Assembly: GCA_000433475.1 (NCBI GenBank) | Contig: HF993110.1 | Span: 62,001 to 126,000, forward strand | Direction of reading: 5' to 3' | Source: Mycoplasma sp. CAG:956 | Lineage (GTDB): Bacteria > Bacillota_I > Bacilli_A > RF39 > UBA660 | DNA length: 64,000 bases | Shown here: piece by piece, positions 34,501 through 42,272 of the stretch | Layout of the letters: every line of letters begins with the position of its first letter | Position numbering within the stretch: the first letter of the stretch is position 1 | Made by a program: the position numbers and the translations under genes | Notes under the pieces: generated by a model | The model's input: the letters and a program-made list of their open reading frames with translations, nothing else | Told to the model about the DNA's origin: nothing | The model's database searches: none

Positions 34501-35365
34501 AAATACTATGGATTTATTATTTATCTACTATGGTAGTGAAAATAATTACAATGAAAATTGGACTTTAACAGTTGAAGAATTTGTTCGTTATATTAATGAT
34601 GATATCCTAACTGATACCCGTTTTGATGACTTTATTGATAATGATATGCGTACTAAGATTACCGATGCTAAAACTACTATTAGTGATGCTAAGAAATTAT
34701 TAGTAGGAAAAGATTATAATCGTGCTATCTTTAATACTACATTAGATGCCGAAGGCGATGAAACTTATAGCTTTATTAGTTCTGTTAAAGACAAAATGAA
34801 CGGTAAAAATGCCTATGTAATCGGTGATTCACCAATGGCTCTTGAAATGAGTGAATCATTTGATGGAGAAATGAATTTAATAACTGTCCTAACTATGATT
34901 TTCATCTTCGTTGTCGTAGCATTTACATTTAAATCAATTTTAATTCCAATTATCTTAGTATTCTTAATTCAATGTGCTGTATATATTACTATGGATACTT
35001 TAACATTTGCAGGTGGTTCTGTATACTTTATTGCCTTATTAATTGTTCAAAGTATCTTAATGGGAGCAACAATCGACTATGCTATCCTTTATACATCATA
35101 TTATTTAGAATCAAGAAAACTTATGGATATTAAAGAAGCTTTAATTAACTCTTATAATAAATCAATCCACACAATTTTAACTAGTGCTTCAATTTTAATT
35201 ATTGTTACTTTAATAGTAGGTCGATTTGCATCTCATATTGCCTCTATGATATGTAAGACAATTTCTATTGGTACTTTCTGTTCAATGTTACTAATGCTTA
35301 TTATCTTACCAAGTATGCTTGCGTGTGCTGATAAATTAATAATTAAAAATAAGAAAGCTAATTAA
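31535..35365 (+). CDS. MMPL/RND-type membrane exporter with tandem-repeat ectodomain
   Basis: A 1276-residue protein. Helix 1 is at about 12-31, a small first loop follows, helices 2-6 are at about 155-310 (with MALSMDYSIMLMNRY), one at about 335, a very large extracytoplasmic region at about 355-1105, and a final helix block from about 1111 (ILMGATIDYAILYTSYYLES) to the end. The two DYSI/DYAI motifs mark the proton-relay helices of MMPL transporters. The large loop holds about seven divergent repeats of 75-90 residues ('EIASxxGLSKDDVDKLFxxY...ITxxEFVNFIL...'). AGGGAGGA is the ribosome binding site. It is likely controlled by the divergent TetR repressor. The cargo is unknown; lipids or envelope polymers are typical. 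Confidence 0.9.
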   Translation: MRKVTDFIIEKRNYVLTIFIILSVVSLYLSTKVNINYDLTEYLPSTSETRIGMDIMNDEFPELDTSALNVMFKDLNSEDKNKIKEELENLDGVSSVSYDDTDKYNKDEYTLYEITVDGADDSKNAANVYNSVKDNYKDYEVYTSGAVATRNAPVLNIAVIALAIFCAMIILIIMCDSYVEPFLFLFVIGLAVFLNKGTNIIFSSVSNITTSICAILQMALSMDYSIMLMNRYTQEKEHTKDKEEAMKNALYHSFGSISSSSITTIVGLLALVFMSFTIGRDLGIVLAKGVIFSLVSIFLALPALILMFDNLIQKTQKKHLTMKLDWLGNFSFGIRHIAIFLFIAIFALSYFLKGNLQYEFTSKEQDDIARIFKENNQIALIYPSSQEDFVGAYCRSLEGTLKIDQILCYGNTINEPLKYDELKDKFSDLGQDVDIDDYVLKLIYFNYYNKQETTMTFNDLVTFIENKVYPNAELSKEITPELRENINKLKNFTSISALNKKRTASEIASILGVSKDQVDQLFILYNATNPSIKITLPDLANFINNYVLKNDTYKAYISNDQKVLLNQAKPFLSKNNITTKKNSNEIASMFELSKDDVDKLFMYYESLQPITEKLTINEFVNFTLDKVYTNKEYKGLFTDDTLASLKLLKVLSNKEIINTKMDAKGLAKIFDLSKDDIDSILDLKNVTINGYTPAEIKELITKYKELIEEKTGIDVDEVLAKLEDYIQNHEITEEELMTIKEIATALGIPEEKVDEIITIIKNKEIYVTPYEFVNLILENKDNAILSKILDENTIQTLTLAKNIMMATNNDTKFSYTELSKLIGVDESMLKQIYTLYHVMNTKTSITPMEFAKFLLNHQNDEILQGSLDKDSLTKLNLVNTVMNSVYNNTKYNYTNMANLIGTSKDDLKLLYSLYEVQNGKNVTLSLDTFVNYLLNNVVNDRKYSSMFTDDMKTQLTTVRAIMESVKKNTKFNLTEMLALINPLADNIDENTMDLLFIYYGSENNYNENWTLTVEEFVRYINDDILTDTRFDDFIDNDMRTKITDAKTTISDAKKLLVGKDYNRAIFNTTLDAEGDETYSFISSVKDKMNGKNAYVIGDSPMALEMSESFDGEMNLITVLTMIFIFVVVAFTFKSILIPIILVFLIQCAVYITMDTLTFAGGSVYFIALLIVQSILMGATIDYAILYTSYYLESRKLMDIKEALINSYNKSIHTILTSASILIIVTLIVGRFASHIASMICKTISIGTFCSMLLMLIILPSMLACADKLIIKNKKAN

Positions 35366-35399
35366 TTTATAAAATTAAAATTGATATTTAAAAATAGAT

Positions 35400-35430
35400 A
35401 AAAGCTCTAAAATCTAAACTTAGGACTTTT
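35400..35430 (+). terminator. Terminator after the MMPL gene
   Basis: AAAAGCTCTAA pairs with TTAGGACTTTT (one C-A mismatch and a G-U) around an eight-base loop and is followed by TTCTTTTT. Confidence 0.65.
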
Positions 35431-35541
35431 TCTTTTTGACAAATTGATGTATAATCAGAAGTCCTTGCCCAAAGTTTTAGAAAATAAAAGAAAAAATATA
35501 GTATAATTAAGACAAGAATAATGATAAGAATAGGTGATTTA

Positions 35542-36234
35542 ATGGAAACAATAGGTATAATCTTTGCAATGAACGAAGAGCTTTCAGCATTAAAAAAATA
35601 CTTTATGATAGATAAAATAAGTAAAATATATGAACTTACATTTTATGAAGTAAATTTAACTGGAAAAAGGATAATACTAGTAGAAAGTGGTGTTGGTAAA
35701 GTAAATGCTGGAAGAACAACTCAAATACTAATTGATAATTATAAACCAGATGCAATCTATAATATCGGTGTTGCCGGTGGTATTGATAAATCCCTAGAAG
35801 TAGGCGATGTTATTATATCAACAGCACTAGTACAACATGATTTTGATATAACAGCCTTTGATCATAAAAAAGGTTATATTCCAAATATTGGCGATACTAT
35901 ACCTGTGGATAGAGCTCTAGTTATGAACAGCATTGAAGTTTTAGAGAAAAAAAGATTACCTTATAAACTAGGATGTATTGCTTCTGGCGATATTTTCTGT
36001 ACCGATACTAATATGGCAAGTAAAATCAATCAAAAATTTAAAGCTTTAGGTGTCGAAATGGAAGGTGCCGCCATTGGCCAAGTATGCTTTTTATGTCAAG
36101 TACCATGCCTAGTATTAAGAAGTATATCTGATTGTCCAAATAACCATAATCGTATTACCTATGATGAATTTTTACCTAAAGCTTGTGAAAATATAGCAAA
36201 AATTATGTATGAAATATTAACTTTTAAAGATTAA
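35542..36234 (+). CDS. mtnN: 5'-methylthioadenosine/S-adenosylhomocysteine nucleosidase
   Basis: A 230-residue protein. The N-terminal METIGIIFAMNEEL carries the catalytic-site Glu (MNEE), GVGKVNAGRTTQ follows, VEMEGAAIGQV holds the ribose-binding Met-Glu, and LRSISDCPN holds the catalytic Asp. It cleaves adenine from MTA and SAH, recycling methyl-donor by-products and feeding AI-2 synthesis. Start ATG 35542 follows AGGTGA; an ATG seven codons earlier lies within that ribosome binding region. It is followed by a small gene with its own strong site, so a short operon with the next two genes is likely. Confidence 0.95.
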   Translation: METIGIIFAMNEELSALKKYFMIDKISKIYELTFYEVNLTGKRIILVESGVGKVNAGRTTQILIDNYKPDAIYNIGVAGGIDKSLEVGDVIISTALVQHDFDITAFDHKKGYIPNIGDTIPVDRALVMNSIEVLEKKRLPYKLGCIASGDIFCTDTNMASKINQKFKALGVEMEGAAIGQVCFLCQVPCLVLRSISDCPNNHNRITYDEFLPKACENIAKIMYEILTFKD

Positions 36235-36267
36235 ATAATAAATATAGAATAAAAAGGGAGAATACAA

Positions 36268-36543
36268 ATGATTAAATTATTAATAAAATCGATTGAGCCA
36301 TATGCTTATATTTTAAGTGATAATACCAAAGAATACCGAGTACATTTAGAATTCTTAGGACTAGAAAAGAAACCAGAAGTTGGTGATTATCTTTATTTGC
36401 CAGAAAATATTGTAAATGAACAAAATAATTACACTTTCGGACTTATCGGTGGTATTTATGCTAAAAAGAAAGATATTAAAGATGATATTATAAAAGTAGT
36501 AGGTAAGGATTATGAATACTACTTACAAAGATATTATGGATAG
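36268..36543 (+). CDS. Hypothetical small protein
   Basis: A 91-residue, beta-rich protein (IKLLIKSIEPYAYILSDNTK, then KPEVGDYLYLPENIV) with the look of a small S1/OB- or SH3-like barrel. AAAGGGAGAA gives a strong start. It lies 33 bases after mtnN and 12 bases before a leucine-rich-repeat protein on the same strand, so they are probably co-transcribed. There is no signal peptide. The function is unknown. Confidence 0.7.
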   Translation: MIKLLIKSIEPYAYILSDNTKEYRVHLEFLGLEKKPEVGDYLYLPENIVNEQNNYTFGLIGGIYAKKKDIKDDIIKVVGKDYEYYLQRYYG

Positions 36544-36555
36544 GTGGCATTTTAA

Positions 36556-38202
36556 ATGAATAATGAATTAAAACAAATCAAAAAAATTTATGGCGAAGAT
36601 ACTATGCATCTTTGTCGCAACTTGTTTCCTTCTATCTTAGAACATGAAGGCTTACTATTAAGTATTTTAAAAGAACACTTTGCCCCAACTAAATTTTTAG
36701 CTCAAGAAATTATATCTCAACATCAAGAAGAAAATTTTAAAAACTTTATTTTTGGCTTTATTGATGTTGAAAATGATATTATTACCACTAACAAAACACC
36801 TTATGAATTAATGAAACTAGCTGGTTATACTTTGTATGAATGTCATACAGAAGAAGAAATTCAGTCTTTTAAAAAATATTATGCTCCAGACGAAGCTTTA
36901 TGTACATTTAAAGGAAATCGTCTTGATACATGTATAGTTTTCTTTGCTGTTAAAGATAATGTCGACGAAATAAAAAGAGAAAATTTTACTAAACCCCGTA
37001 GGGAAGATGAATATGGCACTAGTGTTATAAGCATTCAATTTTCACGTGATAGTGTTAATACTTTATCAATCAAAAACAGGTATAATCATCGTGTTAATAA
37101 TCCTGATAATACTTTCTATAATAATTTAGATAATATTATCCCAGGACTTACTCACAGTTTCAATCAATATTACGGCTTAGATATCAATTCTAATATTAGC
37201 ACTAAACTTAAATTAGAAAATTTTGTTCTTGGTAGTGATAAAAAGTATCATCATTATAATATCGAAAATCAAAATATTTATTTCTGTGAAAATAATTGTT
37301 TAATAGTAAATGGTAAAATAGATGATACATATGCTAAAGAACCAGAACGTTATATCTTTTTAGATACTTATGTTCTAGATTTAAAAGATAAAAAATTGAT
37401 AAACTTGCTTCCTAGATTTGCAAATGAATTTGATCACATTTTGAACGATTTAAAAAGCATAGATGTCTTTAAAATCAAAGATAAAAAACGTAAGATAACC
37501 ATTGTTTATAATGATGATACTAGTTTGGAATTAATAGTAGATGCATTAGGAAACGTCATAAGTTATTCTGATAAATATTCTACTTATATTGGTAACAATT
37601 TTATGCGTACAAATTACGGACTTAGAACTATTGATATACCAAACGTTAGAAGTATTGGTGATAACTTTTTAATTTTAAATTCTAAATTACAAAGTATTAA
37701 TTTTCAAGAAGTAGAAGTGATTGGCAATTCATTTTGTGCAAATGCTAGAGAAATAAATTATGTAAATGCTCCTAAATTAATAAGGGTTGGAACCAGTTTT
37801 TTAAATGCTAGCGAAAATTTATTGAAACTTGAACTGCCTAGTTTAGAAAAAGTCGGTGATTCTTTTATGAGTGGTTCAGATAATTTAATTACTTTAAATG
37901 TTCCAAAATTACAGGAAGTTGAAGGCTTTTTTCTCATGAATAATACTACTTTACAAAATGCATCATTTCCTAACTTAATTCTAAATGATGGCGGCGATTC
38001 AATGAAATATTTCGGCTTCCTCCGTGATAATAGAGTTTTAAAAAGCTTTTATGTCCCCAAATGTAGTGAGGAAGAATTAAAAAAGTTTTTTGCTAAAAAT
38101 CCTTGGCTTGCCAAAGCTTATTTAAAAACAATTAAAGATACTATTAATAATTCTAAAAGTAATCAGCCGGAAATTAATGATACCAACAATCATTCTAGGT
38201 AA
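36556..38202 (+). CDS. Leucine-rich-repeat-containing cytoplasmic protein
   Basis: A 548-residue protein without a signal peptide. Residues 1-320 form an uncharacterised mixed domain (HLCRNLFPSILEHEGLLLSI..., FAVKDNVDEIKRENF). About 350-510 is a run of BspA/LRR_5-like repeats of about 22 residues: IDIPNVRSIGDNFLILNSK, INFQEVEVIGNSFCANARE, LELPSLEKVGDSFMSGSD, LNVPKLQEVEGFFL. The N-terminal part may be an unknown enzyme or toxin-like head, with LRRs for partner binding. AGGTGGCA precedes the ATG. Lack of an export signal separates it from secreted BspA-type adhesins. Confidence 0.75.
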   Translation: MNNELKQIKKIYGEDTMHLCRNLFPSILEHEGLLLSILKEHFAPTKFLAQEIISQHQEENFKNFIFGFIDVENDIITTNKTPYELMKLAGYTLYECHTEEEIQSFKKYYAPDEALCTFKGNRLDTCIVFFAVKDNVDEIKRENFTKPRREDEYGTSVISIQFSRDSVNTLSIKNRYNHRVNNPDNTFYNNLDNIIPGLTHSFNQYYGLDINSNISTKLKLENFVLGSDKKYHHYNIENQNIYFCENNCLIVNGKIDDTYAKEPERYIFLDTYVLDLKDKKLINLLPRFANEFDHILNDLKSIDVFKIKDKKRKITIVYNDDTSLELIVDALGNVISYSDKYSTYIGNNFMRTNYGLRTIDIPNVRSIGDNFLILNSKLQSINFQEVEVIGNSFCANAREINYVNAPKLIRVGTSFLNASENLLKLELPSLEKVGDSFMSGSDNLITLNVPKLQEVEGFFLMNNTTLQNASFPNLILNDGGDSMKYFGFLRDNRVLKSFYVPKCSEEELKKFFAKNPWLAKAYLKTIKDTINNSKSNQPEINDTNNHSR

Positions 38203-38203
38203 G

Positions 38204-38260
38204 AAAGATAAGAACTACTTAAAATTAAACTATTTAACTTAAGTATATTCTTATCTTTTT
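38204..38260. terminator. Bidirectional terminator
   Basis: AAAGATAAGAA and TTCTTATCTTT pair, and inside them TACTTAA/TTAAGTA pair as well, making a long hairpin with A and T runs on its two sides. It separates the convergent LRR and helicase genes. Confidence 0.8.
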
Positions 38261-40515
38261 TACTTTTGATTTTCTTTCTTAATTATTTGATATAATTCCT
38301 CGATAAACGGACTTCTTAAGGAAGCATCTTGATTAACTAATAAATAAACATGGTTTTTTGTTCTGGTAAGACCAACATAGAAAACTCTTCTTTCCTCCGC
38401 ATAGGCATACTTTTCTTCATTATCCTTTGGTCTAAATAATTCCTCCATCCAGAAATTACTTCTATTTCCAGTTGGAAAATCTCTATCCAACCCAATAATA
38501 ATAACCTCGTCATAAGTAAGGCCTTTAGATTTATGAATACTCATAGCCTCAATTTTGATATCTTCAAAGCCTGCCAAAGTAACTTTCGTTCCAATATTAT
38601 CTCTAAAATCTTCATCATTAAATAATTCTTTAATATTTTTGTTTTTTCGGGCTAAAATTAAAACTTTGTAATCGGGGTGCTGCAAATAAATATTTACTAT
38701 TAACTCTTTAACTTTTAGAACCTCATCACTAAAGCTAATAAACTGGATTGGTTTTTCTACACTTTTTGCTGAAATCAATTCTTTTTTTATTTGCATGGGA
38801 TTTTTCATAACAAACTTCCCACTATAATCAATAAGTTCTTTACTATTACGATAAGTTCTCGAAATATATAAAATCTTAGCATAAGGAAAATACTTTTGAA
38901 AATTATAAATATAACCAATTTTAGAACCATTAAATGCATAAATAGACTGCCAATCATCACCGACTGCAACTATCTTAGCATGGTTTTTAACAATTATATT
39001 GTTAACTAAAGTATACTTATCTTGTGATATATCCTGATACTCATCAATAACCAAATACTTAAAATTTAACTCTTTATCATTAGCGCGACTAATATACTTG
39101 TTAGCATAATAAATCATATCAGGAAAATCAAATTTATATTCATTCGGACTACTAAACAAGAATTTTTGATAATACTTATAAAAATCCCATATAAAACGAT
39201 ACTGTATCTCACTAGCATCTTGTTCATCTTGATTAGTGAGCCTACTTAAGTAATCCTTAATTATTGTCTCGGCTTTAGTCCTGTTAACTGATGACTTTAT
39301 TTTTTCAATACAATTAAAATAAAGATTTCTTAAAGAATATACTTGTCCTAAAGAATGTCTATCTAAAAGTTTACTTATTATTTCTCGGTTATCTATTTTT
39401 TCTAACTTAAATCCTAGATATTCTAATGATGTTCTCAAATTACTAAGTAAGTTTTGACCTTCATTATAATCAAGACCAATGAATTTATTGTGATGAGCCT
39501 TGTGATACTTAATTTTTTCTAACATATTCTTTTTATAACGATTACATTTTCCATCTTCAACTTCAGATAATCCAAAATATTCAATATAAATTTCACCACT
39601 ACCAAGATAAATAGTAAAATCAGGGTGATATGGTTTATTATTATCTAAAAGTTCTGGATAAATTTTTTCATAGTCATAGGAAATATTATGCATAAAAAGA
39701 AAGTTAGCAATCATTGCTTCTCCCTTGGATTTAACTAGTTCGTTCTTAATGGTATAAATATTTTCTTGATTATAATCATGGTCTAGTTGCATTCTTATAT
39801 GACTATCTAAATCCGTAATCTGGGATATACGATATTCTTTATAAGCCTTAAAAAACTCTTCATAGGTATCAAAATTCATATAATTTTTCTTAAAGAAATC
39901 GCCAAACTTTACTAGATTATCTTGGCTAAAAACTTCTATTAACTTTTTTAAACTTTCTTTTTTTGCAAATAATCTATCAGTTAAATATTGTAAGAACACT
40001 TTATTTTTAGTATTATCATCAACAACACTACATTTTCTACCCTTAAAAATAGAACGAATATACATAAGTCCAAGAGAGTGGAAAGTTGTAACACTGGCGG
40101 GTATTCCAAAATCTAGGCGAATTCTTTTATCCAGTTCTTCTGTTGCTTTTTTGGTATAACTCATGACGCATAATTCTTTAGGATTAATTCCACAGATATC
40201 AACTAAATATTTAACCTTAGCGGCCATGGTCGTAGTTTTTCCTGTACCAGCACCAGCAATAATAAGCGAGTAATCTTCATCACTTAAAATAGCTTTAATT
40301 TGTTCCTTATCTAACTTGATATCATCGTCTATACCACTATACATAGTTTCAAAATATGATTTATATTTATAATATTTTTCATCTAGAATATCATTATTAT
40401 AATTATCTAAATTAAAATTTCTTGGTTTTACTTCCTTAGGAGTTGTGGCATCTATATACTTAGAAATATACTCTCTATTATGATATTTTTCTAAAAAAAC
40501 ACTACTACTATTCAT
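38260..40515 (-). CDS. UvrD/Rep-type helicase with inserted PD-(D/E)XK-like nuclease domain
   Basis: A 751-residue SF1A helicase. Motifs: IIAGAGTGKTTT, CVMSYTKKA, LVIDEYQDISQ, AVGDDWQSIYAF, RTYRNSKEL, MSIHKSKGLTYDEV, VGLTRTKNHVYLLV. An insertion at about residues 260-350 has GEAMIANFL, YHPDFTIYLG and EIYIEYFG, the E...PD...ExY pattern of VSR/PD-(D/E)XK nucleases seen in helicase IV-like proteins. It probably both unwinds and nicks DNA in repair or antiphage processing. It is a paralogue of the 508-residue helicase at 8.4-9.9 kb, which lacks the insertion. The ribosome binding site is weak. It is monocistronic. Confidence 0.9.
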   Translation of the reverse strand: MNSSSVFLEKYHNREYISKYIDATTPKEVKPRNFNLDNYNNDILDEKYYKYKSYFETMYSGIDDDIKLDKEQIKAILSDEDYSLIIAGAGTGKTTTMAAKVKYLVDICGINPKELCVMSYTKKATEELDKRIRLDFGIPASVTTFHSLGLMYIRSIFKGRKCSVVDDNTKNKVFLQYLTDRLFAKKESLKKLIEVFSQDNLVKFGDFFKKNYMNFDTYEEFFKAYKEYRISQITDLDSHIRMQLDHDYNQENIYTIKNELVKSKGEAMIANFLFMHNISYDYEKIYPELLDNNKPYHPDFTIYLGSGEIYIEYFGLSEVEDGKCNRYKKNMLEKIKYHKAHHNKFIGLDYNEGQNLLSNLRTSLEYLGFKLEKIDNREIISKLLDRHSLGQVYSLRNLYFNCIEKIKSSVNRTKAETIIKDYLSRLTNQDEQDASEIQYRFIWDFYKYYQKFLFSSPNEYKFDFPDMIYYANKYISRANDKELNFKYLVIDEYQDISQDKYTLVNNIIVKNHAKIVAVGDDWQSIYAFNGSKIGYIYNFQKYFPYAKILYISRTYRNSKELIDYSGKFVMKNPMQIKKELISAKSVEKPIQFISFSDEVLKVKELIVNIYLQHPDYKVLILARKNKNIKELFNDEDFRDNIGTKVTLAGFEDIKIEAMSIHKSKGLTYDEVIIIGLDRDFPTGNRSNFWMEELFRPKDNEEKYAYAEERRVFYVGLTRTKNHVYLLVNQDASLRSPFIEELYQIIKKENQK

Positions 40516-40580
40516 CGCTATACTTTCTATTCTAAAAATATCCTACCATATATTATTAATTTATACTAGAGTATGTTATT

Positions 40581-40862
40581 ATGTTTGCAAGAACTGGAGT
40601 AACTGTAAAAGTAAAGAATTTAAGTAAATATTTTAATGAAAAAATATTAAAAAGGGGATATGATTATTTTAGCAGTGGTAAAGTTAAAGCAAGTTATAAA
40701 TCTAGTAATATTTATGAGGCACTTGTTAAAGAAACTTTAAGAATAAACGACAATGTTCAAGCAGGATATCATTCTAAAGGTGATGCTTCTGGGGTAAAAA
40801 TTTATTTCACTTCATATTCATTTCTTGTATGCAATATTCTTGATATAAATATTTTGTTTTAG
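40581..40862 (+). CDS. Truncated SWIM-type zinc-finger protein fragment (probable remnant)
   Basis: 93 codons. Residues 10-50 (KVKNLSKYFNEKILKRGYDYF, then SSGKVKASYKSSNIYEALV in register) match the beginning of SWIM-domain proteins and SNF2 helicases ('YF....L.RG..Y...G.V......Y.A.V.G'). The Cys-X-Cys...Cys-X-His part is missing and the tail (SFLVCNILDINILF) is unrelated. It is therefore probably a gene remnant, followed by a terminator. The ribosome binding site is poor. The divergent neighbour is the nuclease-helicase gene, whose promoter lies in the 65-base gap. Confidence 0.5.
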   Translation: MFARTGVTVKVKNLSKYFNEKILKRGYDYFSSGKVKASYKSSNIYEALVKETLRINDNVQAGYHSKGDASGVKIYFTSYSFLVCNILDINILF

Positions 40863-40882
40863 AAAATAGTAAGAAAAATAAG

Positions 40883-40917
40883 AAAAAGATTCTGACTTAA
40901 TGTTAGAATTTTTTCTT
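40883..40917 (+). terminator. Terminator
   Basis: ATTCTGAC / GTTAGAAT stem with a five-base loop, followed by TTTTTCTTTT, 27 bases after the SWIM remnant. Confidence 0.75.
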
Positions 40918-41013
40918 TTGGAGTTAAATAGAAATTATTAAAGGTAAATATTATTTATACTTAAAACAATGACATTTTTTTCTTTTAAACATACAATATT
41001 TTAGGTGATAAAT

Positions 41014-42216
41014 ATGTCTAAAAAGATAGTAATCGATAGTGGACACGGTGGCGAGGACAATGGTGCTAGTGGCAATGGTATTATTGAAAAAGATTTAACT
41101 TTAAAAATTTCTAAGTATATGAAACAACGATTTGATGAATTAGGAATACCTAACCAAATGACTAGAACCGAAGATGTAACTCTAAATCCAAACGATAGGG
41201 TTAATAAAGTTTTAAGCTTTTACGGCGACGGTAAAGATGTCATTGTTTTATCTAATCATATTAATGCTGGCGGTGGCGATGGGTTTGAAATAGTTTATGC
41301 CTTACGAAATAATGATACCTTAGCTCGTAAAATAACACAAGAAATAGAAAATACTGGTCAAAATGTTCGCAAATATTATCAACGTCGCTTACCTAGTAAT
41401 TCTGCTAAGGACTATTATTATATAATAAGAGAAACTCCGAATACTGAGGCTTTACTAGTTGAATATGGTTTTCTTGATTCAACTGGCGATGATGTGTCTC
41501 AATTAAAAAATAACTATGAAGAACTAGCCGAAGCTGTTGTAAAAGCTGTCGCTTCCTATGCAGGTGTACCTTATACTTCACAAACTGATGAGTATTATAC
41601 CGTTTTAAAAGGGGACTCTTTATGGAGTATTGCTAACAAATTTAATACCACCGTCGCTAACTTAAAATCTCTAAATAATCTTTCTTCTAATCTTCTCCAA
41701 ATCGGTCAAAAATTAAAAATAAGTGCTACCAAGGTAGACCAACCAAACGAATATTATACTGTTAAGAAAGGGGATACCCTATATTCCATAGCATCTTCGA
41801 ATAATTTAACTGTTCAAGAACTTAAAGATTTAAATAATTTAACCTCTAACAATCTATCAATCGGCCAGTCTTTATTAATTAAGAAAATGCCTAAAGAAAA
41901 TACAAATGTTACTACTTATACAGTTAAATCTGGTGATACTTTGTATTCTATCGCTAAAAAATATAACACAACTGTAAATGCTATAACTACCCTAAATAAT
42001 CTAACTTCTAACACCCTTTCTATCGATCAGACCTTAAAAATTCCCGTATCAACGCAAAATCTTAACGAAAAGACTTATACGGTAAAATCTGGCGATACTC
42101 TATATTCCATAGCCAGAAAATATAATACTACAGTAAGTGATTTAATTAATCGTAATAACTTAAAAACATCTAATCTTTCAATTGGTCAAAAATTAATAAT
42201 TCCTAATAATAATTAA
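41014..42216 (+). CDS. N-acetylmuramoyl-L-alanine amidase with four LysM domains, no signal peptide
   Basis: A 400-residue protein. An Amidase_3 domain spans about residues 1-180 (KIVIDSGHGGEDNGA, the Glu in IIEKDLTL, LSNHINAGGG, LVEYGFLDSTGDD), then four LysM modules at about 192, 248, 308 and 359, each 'YTVKxGDTLYSIAxxxNTTVxxLxxLNNL'. It cuts the bond between MurNAc and L-Ala, with LysM holding it to glycan. Start ATG 41014 follows AGGTGAT. There is no N-terminal export signal, as in phage endolysins or spore-released enzymes, so it needs a holin, lysis or a non-classical route. Confidence 0.93.
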   Translation: MSKKIVIDSGHGGEDNGASGNGIIEKDLTLKISKYMKQRFDELGIPNQMTRTEDVTLNPNDRVNKVLSFYGDGKDVIVLSNHINAGGGDGFEIVYALRNNDTLARKITQEIENTGQNVRKYYQRRLPSNSAKDYYYIIRETPNTEALLVEYGFLDSTGDDVSQLKNNYEELAEAVVKAVASYAGVPYTSQTDEYYTVLKGDSLWSIANKFNTTVANLKSLNNLSSNLLQIGQKLKISATKVDQPNEYYTVKKGDTLYSIASSNNLTVQELKDLNNLTSNNLSIGQSLLIKKMPKENTNVTTYTVKSGDTLYSIAKKYNTTVNAITTLNNLTSNTLSIDQTLKIPVSTQNLNEKTYTVKSGDTLYSIARKYNTTVSDLINRNNLKTSNLSIGQKLIIPNNN

Positions 42217-42272
42217 TAAAAACATTCTAAAATTTGTTATAATTAAGCTAACAATAGGTTAGGGTGAGTAGA

